The notes below the pieces were generated by a model. The model saw nothing but the letters and a program-made list of their open reading frames with translations, ran no database searches and had not been told where the DNA came from. A DNA stretch of 64,000 nucleotides from contig DASYZB010000055.1 in assembly GCA_035946615.1 (NCBI GenBank), positions 22,843 to 86,842 on the forward strand, written 5' to 3'. The DNA is from Verrucomicrobiia bacterium. GTDB lineage: Bacteria; Verrucomicrobiota; Verrucomicrobiia; Limisphaerales; UBA8199. The position numbers and the translations under genes were made by a program. This document shows positions 17,738-25,976 of the stretch, in pieces; position 1 is the stretch's first letter; the number at the start of each line of letters is the position of its first letter.

Positions 17738-18253
17738 GTGAATTTTAGGGAGAAAATTCTTTCCGGCCTGCCCGCCGCAGGCTCAGCGAAGGCGGCGGAC
17801 CGTTTCCCGGAATGGCGGGCGGCCTTGCGCGCCAGGGGCAAGCGCCTGGTCGTGACCAATGGCTGCTTCGACCTGCTGCACTTGGGCCACGTGACTTATC
17901 TCGAGGACGCCCGCAAGCTCGGTGACGCCCTCCTGGTAGGGCTCAACGGCGACGCTTCCGTACGCACTCTCAAAGGCCCCGGCAGGCCCGTTAATCCCGA
18001 GGCCGACCGCGCTGCGGTGGTGGCCGCCCTGGCCAGTGTTGATGGGGTGTTCATCTTTCAGGAACAAACGGCCACCGCTTTTCTCAAACAAGCGCAGCCG
18101 GACATTTATGTAAAGGGCGGGGATTACACCCTGGAGACTATCAACCAGGATGAACGCCGCCTGGTTGAGGCTGGGGGCGGCAAGGTCGTGATTCTCCCCG
18201 TTGTGCCGGGCCGTTCCACGACCCGGCTGTTGGAGACCCTGGCGAAGCTGTGA
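17738..18253 (+). CDS. rfaE2: D-glycero-beta-D-manno-heptose 1-phosphate adenylyltransferase
   Basis: Activates heptose-1-phosphate with ATP to ADP-heptose for lipopolysaccharide core synthesis. This is a stand-alone nucleotidyltransferase domain (171 residues, GTG start) without the kinase half found in E. coli HldE. The cytidylyltransferase motif is VVTNGCFDLLHLGHVTYL, where HLGH is the active site, and the closing ISTSK-like element is PGRSTTRLL. It begins the tightly packed sugar operon that continues with the ROK kinase. Confidence 0.9.
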   Translation: MNFREKILSGLPAAGSAKAADRFPEWRAALRARGKRLVVTNGCFDLLHLGHVTYLEDARKLGDALLVGLNGDASVRTLKGPGRPVNPEADRAAVVAALASVDGVFIFQEQTATAFLKQAQPDIYVKGGDYTLETINQDERRLVEAGGGKVVILPVVPGRSTTRLLETLAKL

Positions 18254-18299
18254 TGAACAAGATTTGGTCGATTGTGGGCGCGGGAGACAGACGCTCCGA

Positions 18300-19262
18300 A
18301 TGGCGGTTGATCAAACTGTGGTAATGAAACTTCCGCGGCGGACCCATAATTGGCGGGAGAAGTACGGCATCGGGTTGGATGTCGGATGCGCGAGCATCAA
18401 GGGTGTGGCGATAACACACCAAGGAAAGGTGCTGGCTAGAGTCGCATTGCCCACGCAGGATACCGGCTCGACGCGATGGCGGCTGAACATACGGCGGGCA
18501 CTCGAACAATTGCAAACAGCGGTCAGGTCTGAGCCGGCCTGGATTGGTTTAGGGGCGCCCGGGCTGCCGGGGCCGGAGCGCCGGTGCATTGACTTTATGC
18601 CGGGGCGGCTTCGCGGTATTGAAGGCTTGATTTGGCAGGATTTTTTGAGGGCCAAGTGCGGGGTCCCGGTTTTGAACGATGCGCAAGCGGCTCTCTTGGG
18701 CGAGGTGTGGCGCGGGGCGGCCCGCAGGGCGCGCAATGCGCTCCTGCTGACTCTGGGGACGGGGGTGGGGGGCGCAGCATTGGTGGATGGCCGCCTGCTG
18801 GGCGGCCATATTGGCCGGGCCGGGCATCTGGGCCATATTTCGCTGAACCCGCATGGCGAGCGCGATGTGGCAAATACTCCCGGCAGCCTGGAAGGGGCGA
18901 TTGGCGATTGCACCATCGAGGGGCGAAGCCATGGCCGCTTCAAAACCACTGGCGCCCTTGTTGCAGCCGCGCGGGCAGGCGACTCTGAAGCGCGCCGGCT
19001 TTGGCTGGAGTCGGTGCGGGCCCTGGCAGCGGGACTTGTCTCGTTGATCAACGTGCTCGACCCCGAGGTCGTGGTGTTGGGAGGCGGCATTGCCAAAGCA
19101 GGTCCGGCTCTCTTCCGGCCACTGGGACGGTTTCTCAGCGAATTTGAGTGGCGTCCCGGCGGCGCCAGGGTGATGGTCCGTCCGGCCAGGCTGGGTGATT
19201 GGGCCGGAGCGTTTGGCGCGGCATGGAATTCAATGAAATCGAATTGTCTCGAAATAAAATGA
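18300..19262 (+). CDS. ROK family sugar kinase-like protein without the zinc cysteines
   Basis: Actin-fold kinase-like protein of 320 residues. Phosphate-1 motif GIGLDVGCASIKG, substrate motif PVLNDAQAALLGE (where the usual catalytic Asp of NDANAA is present) and phosphate-2 motif LLLTLGTGVGGAALVDG are clear. The usual ROK zinc signature CxCGxxGCxE is replaced by DVANTPGSLEGAIG, leaving none of the three consecutive zinc cysteines, so sugar specificity may differ. Start ATG 18300 is uncertain; ATG 18324 is an alternative. The stop overlaps the next start by 4 bp. Confidence 0.82.
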   Translation: MAVDQTVVMKLPRRTHNWREKYGIGLDVGCASIKGVAITHQGKVLARVALPTQDTGSTRWRLNIRRALEQLQTAVRSEPAWIGLGAPGLPGPERRCIDFMPGRLRGIEGLIWQDFLRAKCGVPVLNDAQAALLGEVWRGAARRARNALLLTLGTGVGGAALVDGRLLGGHIGRAGHLGHISLNPHGERDVANTPGSLEGAIGDCTIEGRSHGRFKTTGALVAAARAGDSEARRLWLESVRALAAGLVSLINVLDPEVVVLGGGIAKAGPALFRPLGRFLSEFEWRPGGARVMVRPARLGDWAGAFGAAWNSMKSNCLEIK

Positions 19263-20089
19263 CAAACCACAAACAACAGCCGGGTCCGGCTGGCGAGTAT
19301 CTCCGTCTGGCGCATGGTTTGGTGAACGCTGTCGAGGGACAGCTTCCGGAAATCCGGCAGGCAGCGGAATGGTTTGCGCAAAGCATCCTGGCCGGGCGGA
19401 TGGTGCACGTCTTTGGGGCAGGCCACAGCCGCATCATGGTCGAGGAGATGTGGCCACGGTATGGGTCGTTTCCGGGTTTTAATCCCATCGTCGAGCTCTC
19501 ATTGAGCTTTCATAACCTGGTGGTCGGCGCCAACGGACAGCGCCAGGCCATGTTTCTGGAAAATGTTTCCGGCCTCGCGGAGCGCATCCTGCGCAATTTC
19601 GGGCTCAGCTCGAAGGATTCGGCTCTGGTGATCTCTTCAAGCGGCTGCAATGTCGTGCCGATCGAGATGGCCGAGGCCTTTCGCAAACACGGGCTCAAGG
19701 TGGTGGCCATTATCAGCCGGCTTCACTCCGAAGCCAGCCCATCAAAACATTCCGCCGGCAAGAAGCTCCAGGATTTTGCCGATCTGGTGCTCGATACCGG
19801 CGCGCCTGCGGGCGATGCCATGGTCCGCGTGCCGGGCCTCGATACGCCGGTCTCACCGGGTTCGACGATAGGCGGTTGTCTGCTGGTCAACGCCATGAAA
19901 GCCGAGGTCGCGGCACGATTGACGGCTGCAGGCCAGCCCCCCAAAGTGCTGACGGGCGCGGCGATCGTCGGCGCAAAACGCGCAGCCGAGGTTTTTGAAA
20001 CAGCCTACGACGAGCATGCGCACCGCATCGCGAGGCTCTATGAGGGGGCTGGCAGGGAGCAAGGATGGAACCCCAGGAGACGCCGTTGA
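19259..20089 (+). CDS. SIS (sugar isomerase) domain protein
   Basis: 276-residue SIS-domain protein of the UPF0309-like type. Landmarks are MVHVFGAGHSRIMVEEM (phosphosugar loop), LVISSSGCNVVPIEMA (the SSSG nucleotide/sugar-phosphate motif) and GSTIGGCLLVNAM. Such proteins bind or isomerise amino-sugar phosphates. ATG 19259 overlaps the ROK stop (ATGA). The ROK kinase plus SIS protein pairing is common in amino-sugar or glycan salvage; the exact sugar is not shown by sequence. Confidence 0.82.
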   Translation: MTNHKQQPGPAGEYLRLAHGLVNAVEGQLPEIRQAAEWFAQSILAGRMVHVFGAGHSRIMVEEMWPRYGSFPGFNPIVELSLSFHNLVVGANGQRQAMFLENVSGLAERILRNFGLSSKDSALVISSSGCNVVPIEMAEAFRKHGLKVVAIISRLHSEASPSKHSAGKKLQDFADLVLDTGAPAGDAMVRVPGLDTPVSPGSTIGGCLLVNAMKAEVAARLTAAGQPPKVLTGAAIVGAKRAAEVFETAYDEHAHRIARLYEGAGREQGWNPRRRR

Positions 20090-20095
20090 GACCTG

Positions 20096-20116
20096 GCCGC
20101 AAAGGAACGCAAAGAA
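20096..20116 (+). repeat. Dispersed repeat unit GCCGCAAAGGAACGCAAAGAA
   Basis: This 21-bp unit lies between the SIS gene and the MetE-like gene and matches, with small changes, the right arm of the large inverted repeat at 45096-45116. It appears to be a dispersed repeat of this genome. Confidence 0.5.
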
Positions 20117-20129
20117 CCCGAAAAACGAA

Positions 20130-21185
20130 ATGAACCACAACCCGCTGCGCACATCTGTTATTGGCAGCTATCCGTTCCCTGGCTGGCTGGAGTTCGCGTC
20201 CCAACACCTGGATCAGTTCGGCTCGGCTGATGTTGCCGAGGTTCAGGAGGACGCCGTGATTTGCGCCATTCACGATCAAACGGCAGCCGGCCTGGATGTG
20301 ATTACCGATGGCGAGCAAACGCGGCTTGATTTCAATCTTTCATTTTATGGGTTCCTGGAGGGCATCGAACTCGAGGGCGCCTCGCCGCGCCGGTTTGGGC
20401 CGCCCGCCCATGACCAACGAGGCAAACACCGGGTCACTGACCCATTGCGGGCGCCGCGGGGTCTGGGGGTAGTGGATGAGTTCAGACGTCTCAATCGCCT
20501 CTATAATCAGACGCACCATGAGAGCAATGAAGAGCCCACGCTCAAGGCCAGCGTTCCCGGCCCTTACACCTTGAGCGGTCGATTGGAACCCAATAAGCAG
20601 TATGCAGATCGCTGGGCGCTCACGGAGGCCCTGCTGCCGATTGTGCGCGGCGAGCTTGAAGCTCTCGTCGCGGCCGGATGCCGTGAGGTCAGCGTGGATG
20701 AGCCCTCGATGAGCTGCTATGCCTGCCGGGAAGAGCCAAAACGTTTTGTCGATATATTCAACCGGACGGTCGAGCCGGTGGCGGGCAAGATTCGCCTTTG
20801 CACCCATCTCTGTTTCGGGAATTACAAGGCCCGCGCGGTCGGCCCAAGGCGCATTGCCCCGATGTTCCCTGCATTTCTGGATTTTAAATGCGACGAGATG
20901 CACCTGGAAATGGCCAGCCGCGAGTTTGCGGAGATCGAATTGATCCGGCCAATCGCGGCGCGCATGGATGTGGCGGTGGGAGTTGTGGATGTGAAAAGCT
21001 ATTATGTGGAAACGCCCAGCGATGTGGCAGACAGAGTGCGCTTGTGCCTCCGGCACGTCTCCCCCGAGCGGCTCGTGCTGGCCCCCGACTGCGGTCTGAG
21101 CCAGACGGCTCGCTGGGCGGCCAAGGCGAAATTGGCCAGCCTGGTTGCCGGCGCCCGGCTGGTGCGCAAGGAGCTTGGGATTTGA
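20130..21185 (+). CDS. Cobalamin-independent methionine synthase-like (MetE C-terminal family)
   Basis: 351-residue TIM-barrel protein of the MetE/UROD fold, corresponding to the catalytic half only. TSVIGSYPFP starts the barrel. Zinc ligands can be proposed from THLCFGN (His and Cys), DEMHLE (Glu) and LAPDCGL (Cys), the same set as in MetE. Stand-alone proteins of this type are methyltransferases with varied or unknown acceptors, so methionine synthesis is only one option. In an operon with ROK, SIS, UlaG-like and oxidoreductase genes, which is unusual company. Confidence 0.82.
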   Translation: MNHNPLRTSVIGSYPFPGWLEFASQHLDQFGSADVAEVQEDAVICAIHDQTAAGLDVITDGEQTRLDFNLSFYGFLEGIELEGASPRRFGPPAHDQRGKHRVTDPLRAPRGLGVVDEFRRLNRLYNQTHHESNEEPTLKASVPGPYTLSGRLEPNKQYADRWALTEALLPIVRGELEALVAAGCREVSVDEPSMSCYACREEPKRFVDIFNRTVEPVAGKIRLCTHLCFGNYKARAVGPRRIAPMFPAFLDFKCDEMHLEMASREFAEIELIRPIAARMDVAVGVVDVKSYYVETPSDVADRVRLCLRHVSPERLVLAPDCGLSQTARWAAKAKLASLVAGARLVRKELGI

Positions 21186-22057
21186 TTGGCTCGGTGAAAG
21201 CCCCGTTCCAGAAAGACGCTGTCTTGCTGGCCGACATCGCCGCTGCGCGCAAGCGTGGGGCGGCGCGGCTCTGGTGGCTTGGTCAGAGCGGGTTTTTGCT
21301 GCATACCGAAGGCCGGACGGTCCTGATGGACCCTTACCTGTCAGACTCATTGACCAGGAAGTACGCCGGGACTGACAAGCCGCATGTTCGGATTACAGAA
21401 CGCGTGATTGCCCCGGAGAAGCTTCAGGCAATTGATGTGATCACCAGCAGCCACAATCATACCGATCATCTGGATGCTGAGACGCTCTTGCCGCTGCTGG
21501 AAGTCAACCCAAAGGCCCGGCTGGTGATTCCTCGCGCCAATCGCGGGTTCGTTCTGGAGCGCCTGGCTGGCGCGCAGTATTCCGGGGCTGGCGGAATGCC
21601 AATCTCGGAGCGGTTGATCGAGGTCGATGCCGGCCAAACCGCGGCTGCTTGCGGCATCCGAGTCACCGGGATACCGGCCGCGCATAACAGTGTCGAGCGA
21701 GACCAGCAGGGCCGTTGCCGATTCCTGGGATTCGTCCTCCAGGCGGGCGGCTTAACTCTCTATCACAGTGGCGACACCCTGTGGCACCAGGGGCTTGTTG
21801 CCGCGCTCGAACCGTTCGCGTTGGATGTGGCGCTGGTTCCGATCAATGGAAACAAGCCGGAGCGCCGGGTCGCGGGGAATCTCAACGGTATCGAGGCCGC
21901 GCAATTGGCAAAGGAGGTGGGCGCCAGGCTCGCGGTGCCGCACCACTTCGATCTGTTCGCGTTTAACACCGTCTCTGCGGATGAGTTCGAGGCCGAGTGC
22001 CGCCGCCTGGGCCAGAACTTTCGCACTCTCAGAAATGGGGAGGGCCTGGACCTATGA
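21182..22057 (+). CDS. Metallo-beta-lactamase fold hydrolase, UlaG-like
   Basis: About 291 residues with the MBL metal sites: SHNHTDHLD (HxHxDH with Asn in the spacing), AAHNS, HSGDTLWH and a C-terminal VPHHFDLF. It resembles UlaG-type lactonases and the UPF0173 group. I chose TTG 21182, which overlaps the upstream stop and has AAGGAGC 8 bases before it; GTG 21194 is the alternative, with no good ribosome site. In a sugar-acid operon a lactonase role would fit, but the substrate is unknown. Confidence 0.8.
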   Translation: MIGSVKAPFQKDAVLLADIAAARKRGAARLWWLGQSGFLLHTEGRTVLMDPYLSDSLTRKYAGTDKPHVRITERVIAPEKLQAIDVITSSHNHTDHLDAETLLPLLEVNPKARLVIPRANRGFVLERLAGAQYSGAGGMPISERLIEVDAGQTAAACGIRVTGIPAAHNSVERDQQGRCRFLGFVLQAGGLTLYHSGDTLWHQGLVAALEPFALDVALVPINGNKPERRVAGNLNGIEAAQLAKEVGARLAVPHHFDLFAFNTVSADEFEAECRRLGQNFRTLRNGEGLDL

Positions 22058-22072
22058 CGTCAGGCATTCATT

Positions 22073-22114
22073 GGCAGATTAAGGGTGTAGTTCATGTTAG
22101 GGACTCCTCAATAT
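22073..22114 (+). repeat. 42-bp dispersed repeat, left copy
   Basis: GGCAGATTAAGGGTGTAGTT followed by CATGTTAGGGACTCCTCAATAT; matches 24502-24543 at 37 of 42 positions without gaps. It lies immediately before the first oxidoreductase start, so it may supply its 5' leader. Confidence 0.8.
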
Positions 22115-23188
22115 ATGAAACTGCGTGTTGCCGGAATCAATTTTGACCACATGCACATGGGCGACTTGTTGCGGATGGCCTTCGAGCATCCCGCCGCCGA
22201 GATCGTGGGCATTTGCGACCAGGCCCCTGCTCGCATGCGCGACGCAGTCCGCAATTTTCGAATCCCTGCGGAGCGCGTGTTTCGGGATGTGGAGGATTGC
22301 CTCGAAACCGCAAGACCGGACTTGGTCATCCTTTGCCCGGCAACCGCAAAGCATGCGGAATACGTCGAGCGAGTCGCGCCGTATGGGGCGCATTTGCTGG
22401 TTGAGAAGCCCTTTGCGGCCAGTGTCGAAGAAGGGGACCGGATGATTGCGGCCGCGCGGAACAATGGCGTTATGCTGGCGATTAACTGGCCCTTGCGTTG
22501 GGTGCCGAGCCATTGCACGGCTTATCGGCTCTTGCAGCAAGGCCTCATCGGCCAACTCGAGGAGGTTCATTATTACGATGGCAACCGCGGACCGCTTTGG
22601 CACACAGCCGACAAAATCGAGGTGCGCCCGACTCCGGCCAGAAAACGCAAGAGCTGGTTCTACAAAAGAGCCCTGGGAGGCGGTTCATTGCTGGATTACC
22701 TCGGCTACGGCACGACTCTAGGCGCGTGGTATCACGGGGGCGCCCGGCCTATCGAGGTCACCGCTGTAACCGATCTGCCCAACGGTCTGGAAGTCGATGA
22801 ACACAGCATCACCATCGCGCGTTATGCCTGCGGCCTTTCAAAGTTCGAAACGCGCTGGGGGACTTTCACAGACCCTTGGGTTAAACAGCCTCAGCCGAAA
22901 TGCGGATTTGTGCTCAAGGGAAGCGAAGGGAGCATCAGCAGCTACGATTATGAACCGACCGTGCGGATCCAAACGCGAAAACATCCGCGAGGCAAAGACG
23001 TGCCGGTGGACAGACTGAAAGCGCCTTTCCAGAATCCTATTCAATACTTTATCGACTGCATCCGGCTCAACCGCACGCCGGAAGGGCCGCTCTCACCTGA
23101 GATTTCCCGAATTGGCCAGGAGATTGTCGATGCGGCCATGCTAAGTTCCAGGCTCAAGAGGACCGTCGCTTTGAGCCAGGCGCCATGA
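22115..23188 (+). CDS. Gfo/Idh/MocA family oxidoreductase (first of pair)
   Basis: NAD(P)-dependent sugar or polyol dehydrogenase family protein, 357 residues. The Rossmann half contains AEIVGICDQAPARM, LVILCPATAKHAEYV and the family-defining HLLVEKPFA; the C-terminal half has the substrate barrel with GGGSLLDYLGYG. The nucleotide loop is atypical (VAGINFDHMHMGDL instead of GxGxxG), so cofactor binding may be altered. ATG 22115 follows the 42-bp repeat; ATG 22094 inside that repeat is also in frame. Confidence 0.87.
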   Translation: MKLRVAGINFDHMHMGDLLRMAFEHPAAEIVGICDQAPARMRDAVRNFRIPAERVFRDVEDCLETARPDLVILCPATAKHAEYVERVAPYGAHLLVEKPFAASVEEGDRMIAAARNNGVMLAINWPLRWVPSHCTAYRLLQQGLIGQLEEVHYYDGNRGPLWHTADKIEVRPTPARKRKSWFYKRALGGGSLLDYLGYGTTLGAWYHGGARPIEVTAVTDLPNGLEVDEHSITIARYACGLSKFETRWGTFTDPWVKQPQPKCGFVLKGSEGSISSYDYEPTVRIQTRKHPRGKDVPVDRLKAPFQNPIQYFIDCIRLNRTPEGPLSPEISRIGQEIVDAAMLSSRLKRTVALSQAP

Positions 23189-24297
23189 AAAAGCTGCCCA
23201 AGCCCAATTATGCCCTGGAAGCCAAGGCTGTGACACGCCGCTTTCCGGCCCCACAGTTGCCTTATCAGCCGGGCCGGCCCAAACAGCGGCACCCCATCGG
23301 GCTCATTGGCTGTGGTGGGATTACGGCAAAGCACCTGGATGCCTACCGCGCTGCAGAGTGGGAAGTGGTCGCCCTCTGCGATCGAGTCGAGGCTGCCGCC
23401 CGTGCGCGGCGAGACGAGTTTTATCCAAACGCCGTGATTTGCGCCGATTACCGCCGGCTTCTCGAGCGTCCGGATATTGAGGTAGTGGACATCGCGCTGC
23501 ACCCTGAACCGCGGGTCGCAGCTATCAAGGCAGCCCTCCAAGCTGGCAAACACGTCCTGAGCCAAAAACCTTTCGTTCTGGACCTGGACATCGGGGAACG
23601 GTTGGTGCGGTTAGCGCAGGATACGGGGCGCAAATTGGCCGTAAACCAAAACGGGCGTTGGGCGCCCTATGTGAGCTACATCAATCAAATCATTCGCACG
23701 GGGCTGATTGGCGAGGTGCAGTCGGTTTCCATGCGGCTCAATTGGGACCATACCTGGATACGGGGCACCCCTTTCGAAGCCATCCATCACGTGGTGCTGT
23801 ATGACTTTGGCATCCACTGGTTCGACATGTGCTCGCTATTCTTCCGAGGCGCAGCCGCCAAATCCGTCTTTGCGGCGATCGCATACGCGCGGAACCAGGA
23901 ACTCAAACCGCCGATGCTGGGCGTCGCGACCGTAGTTTTTGATGCCGGAACGGCCAGCCTGAGCTTTGATTCCCACTCGAAGTTCGGACCCGAGGAAGCG
24001 TTTGTCATCACAGGCTCTGGTGGGACAATCCGGGCGCGAGGGCCCGTCTGCGCAGCCCACGACATCACCCTCTTTACGAGGCGTGGTGTGGCCAAACCCA
24101 AGCTGGAAGGCAAATGGTTCAACGACGGTTTTCGCGGGGCGATGGCCGAGTTGCTCTGTGCTATCGAAGAGGAGAGGGAGCCTTCGAACTCAGCCCGCGA
24201 GAACCTGCAAAGCCTGGCCATTTCATTTGCCGCAATGCATTCGGCCAACACGGGCCGCAGCCAAATCCCAGGCCGTGTGCGGCAATTGCGCAACTGA
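23185..24297 (+). CDS. Gfo/Idh/MocA family oxidoreductase (second of pair)
   Basis: 370 residues, overlapping the first oxidoreductase by 4 bp (ATGA). It has a canonical dinucleotide loop IGLIGCGGITAKHLDAY and the HVLSQKPFVLD variant of the EKP motif (Lys retained), then NQNGRWAPYVSY and a substrate half with HHVVLYDFGIHWFDM. About 40 extra residues precede the Rossmann fold. Paired oxidoreductases of this family often carry out successive oxidation and reduction at one sugar carbon, which fits the UlaG-like neighbour. Confidence 0.9.
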   Translation: MKKLPKPNYALEAKAVTRRFPAPQLPYQPGRPKQRHPIGLIGCGGITAKHLDAYRAAEWEVVALCDRVEAAARARRDEFYPNAVICADYRRLLERPDIEVVDIALHPEPRVAAIKAALQAGKHVLSQKPFVLDLDIGERLVRLAQDTGRKLAVNQNGRWAPYVSYINQIIRTGLIGEVQSVSMRLNWDHTWIRGTPFEAIHHVVLYDFGIHWFDMCSLFFRGAAAKSVFAAIAYARNQELKPPMLGVATVVFDAGTASLSFDSHSKFGPEEAFVITGSGGTIRARGPVCAAHDITLFTRRGVAKPKLEGKWFNDGFRGAMAELLCAIEEEREPSNSARENLQSLAISFAAMHSANTGRSQIPGRVRQLRN

Positions 24298-24501
24298 GTT
24301 TAACATAGCCTCCGTTTCTGCCCGAGGACCCGCCCGCCAATGGCTTTCATTTCTTCCGCTGTGTAAGTTCGTTGCCGTTAGGACGCTCCCCAGATTCGAC
24401 CAGTTTGTTTGGCCAGGTGAAGCTATGAATTGGATTTGATAACTCTGCCCGGCGACGGCGCCGACAGCGCGGCGAGTCGGCAGGGGAGAGGGAGAACCAT
24501 C

Positions 24502-24543
24502 GGCAGATTAAAGAGGTAGTTCACGTTAGGGACCCCTCAATAT
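24502..24543 (+). repeat. 42-bp dispersed repeat, right copy
   Basis: Matches 22073-22114 in the same orientation (5 mismatches in 42, no gaps). The two copies bracket the oxidoreductase pair. Confidence 0.8.
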
Positions 24544-24550
24544 CCCTCAA

Positions 24551-24636
24551 GCGTCGCTGCGCGACGCAAATAAATCGGCGGGCAATTCTCCGTGGGCCAA
24601 GGCCCACGGCTACCTTCAGTCATCGCTACGCGATGA
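24551..24636. repeat. Cluster of three perfect hairpins
   Basis: GCGTCGC-TGC-GCGACGC (24551-24567), CCGTGGGCC-AA-GGCCCACGG (24590-24609) and TCATCGC-TAC-GCGATGA (24620-24636). The first and third share the core TCGC-TNC-GCGA. This resembles REP-type extragenic palindromes and could also attenuate transcription entering from either side. Confidence 0.65.
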
Positions 24637-24656
24637 GAGGGCCGGGCCAAACCGAT

Positions 24657-25181
24657 TCACGTTCGAGTGGTGCTCGCGGGGAGAGGAATTAATTTAAAAT
24701 ACTTGGACCCAACCGCCGCGGGCTGAAGACCCTCGGACCGGAAGAGCTCAGTCAATTGGTTCAGGAGCTCGCCGGCGCTCAATTGGCCATCGCGATGGTA
24801 CTCGATGCCCGAGTCCGCTTTTGACGCACGTTTGAGCAGATGCCAGCGGGTCAATCGGCCGTCTGAGAACTCATCGAGCCATTGAGCCGCGCCTTTTTGG
24901 GCCGGCAACGGCTCGCGCCCGGTCAATTCCGAGAACATCAGCAGCGCCTTGGACTTATTGTTGGGGTCAACAAACGCGGTCAGTCTTTGGTTAGGTTCCA
25001 AGCCCTGGCGCAAGGTGATGGGTTTGTTGCGAGGGCCTGGCCCGGGTTCGTGCATCCAAGCCGAGCTGAGCAGGAAAGCGGATAATACAGCCAGAGCTAT
25101 CAATCCCACGGCCAAAGTTGCGCCCCGGCGGCCTGTCACTACTGGGCTGTTGCAGAGTGCGAATGACCAATAGGTTCTCAT
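24657..25181 (-). CDS. Small membrane-anchored protein at the end of the T6SS operon
   Basis: 174 residues with one membrane segment (about residues 24-42) preceded by Arg-Arg, so the bulk is probably periplasmic. The C-terminal region has AQWLDEFSDGRLTRWHLL and ELLNQLTELFRSEGLQ...KYFKLIPLP, whose alpha-beta pattern recalls secretin-type N-domains, only loosely. No family recognised. It overlaps the DUF6931-like gene by 4 bp, so it is the last gene of the T6SS transcript. Confidence 0.55.
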   Translation of the reverse strand: MRTYWSFALCNSPVVTGRRGATLAVGLIALAVLSAFLLSSAWMHEPGPGPRNKPITLRQGLEPNQRLTAFVDPNNKSKALLMFSELTGREPLPAQKGAAQWLDEFSDGRLTRWHLLKRASKADSGIEYHRDGQLSAGELLNQLTELFRSEGLQPAAVGSKYFKLIPLPASTTRT

Positions 25182-25969
25182 CCGAGCGGGCTTTTGCCCG
25201 AGGCTATACTCAGCCCCATAGCAATGAAGGGATGCTGCTGCTGAAAGGCGTGGGCCTGGACGGCGGGGGGCACGGTCGGGGCGGGCGCCTGCGGCGCTTG
25301 GGGCGGCGCCACCTGTGGGGCTTTCAAGGAGGGCAGCGCGGCGGTGGGCGCTTTCAGGCTGGGGACTTGGGCTTTAGGGGCCGCCAGAGCCGGGTTGGCG
25401 TGGATGGACGAGGACATGAGCACTGAGGCAGTCACTGCGTGGGGCGTCATGCGCGGCAGTGCCGCAGCGCCCGAGGCCGCCCCCGAATCGGCGGGCGCTG
25501 AAGGTTGCGACCAGGCTGCTCCTTGAGCGGCCCAGGCCCCGGGGCCGCTAAAATTCGTCTTAGCGGCCGCCGCTCCAGCCGCCGCTTTGTTCGCCGGCGT
25601 CGGGCTTTTGACCCAGGCCTGGGCGGCCTTCATAGCATGCACGTCCTCAGCCGGTAATTTGTCGGAAACCTTTTCCGCGCTTTGGGTCGCCCAGTGCACG
25701 CCGTCACGGTCGGGCATCCCGTGCGCGAGGGTTTTCACCATGTCATTCCCCAAGTGATGATCCTGCAAGGCCTGCAAATGCTGAGCCGGCGTTTGCTGCG
25801 GAGTGAGCAGGGCCTGGGCTGCGGGGCTGAGCTGGGAATGCTGGGCGATCTGCGCCGCCGTGGGCGCAGAAATTTTTGGCAGTTGCGCCGGCACGGGCGG
25901 TGCCTGAACAGGTTGGACCTTGGGGACCGGCGGGCTTTGTGGTTTGAAAGGGTTTGTAAAGAATGCCAT
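25178..25969 (-). CDS. DUF6931-like protein with Pro/Ala-rich flanks (T6SS accessory)
   Basis: 263 residues. A Pro/Gln-rich head (about 1-45) and an Ala/Pro-rich tail (about 160-263) surround a folded core, DMVKTLAHGMPDRDGVHWAT then AMKAAQAWVKSPTPANKAAA and GAWAAQGAAWS, that fits the pattern of DUF6931 proteins often found with type VI secretion genes. No transmembrane segment. The Pro-rich arms suggest an extended linker. Seven bases after the 760-residue gene; ends in a 4-bp overlap with the membrane protein gene. Role unknown. Confidence 0.65.
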   Translation of the reverse strand: MAFFTNPFKPQSPPVPKVQPVQAPPVPAQLPKISAPTAAQIAQHSQLSPAAQALLTPQQTPAQHLQALQDHHLGNDMVKTLAHGMPDRDGVHWATQSAEKVSDKLPAEDVHAMKAAQAWVKSPTPANKAAAGAAAAKTNFSGPGAWAAQGAAWSQPSAPADSGAASGAAALPRMTPHAVTASVLMSSSIHANPALAAPKAQVPSLKAPTAALPSLKAPQVAPPQAPQAPAPTVPPAVQAHAFQQQHPFIAMGLSIASGKSPLG

Positions 25970-25976
25970 GGAGGGT

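Larger units (their letters stand above)
24298..24656. other. Repeat-rich intergenic region
   Basis: No gene is seen. It contains the right copy of the 42-bp repeat and three close hairpins (24551-24636). It separates the rightward sugar operon from the leftward T6SS operon, so it lies between the 3' ends of both and may contain termination structures. Confidence 0.6.

Noticed and set aside
18254..18299. Short frame starting at ATG 18255 overlapping the rfaE2 stop
   Set aside because: Only 23 codons with no pattern, ending inside the ROK gene start region.
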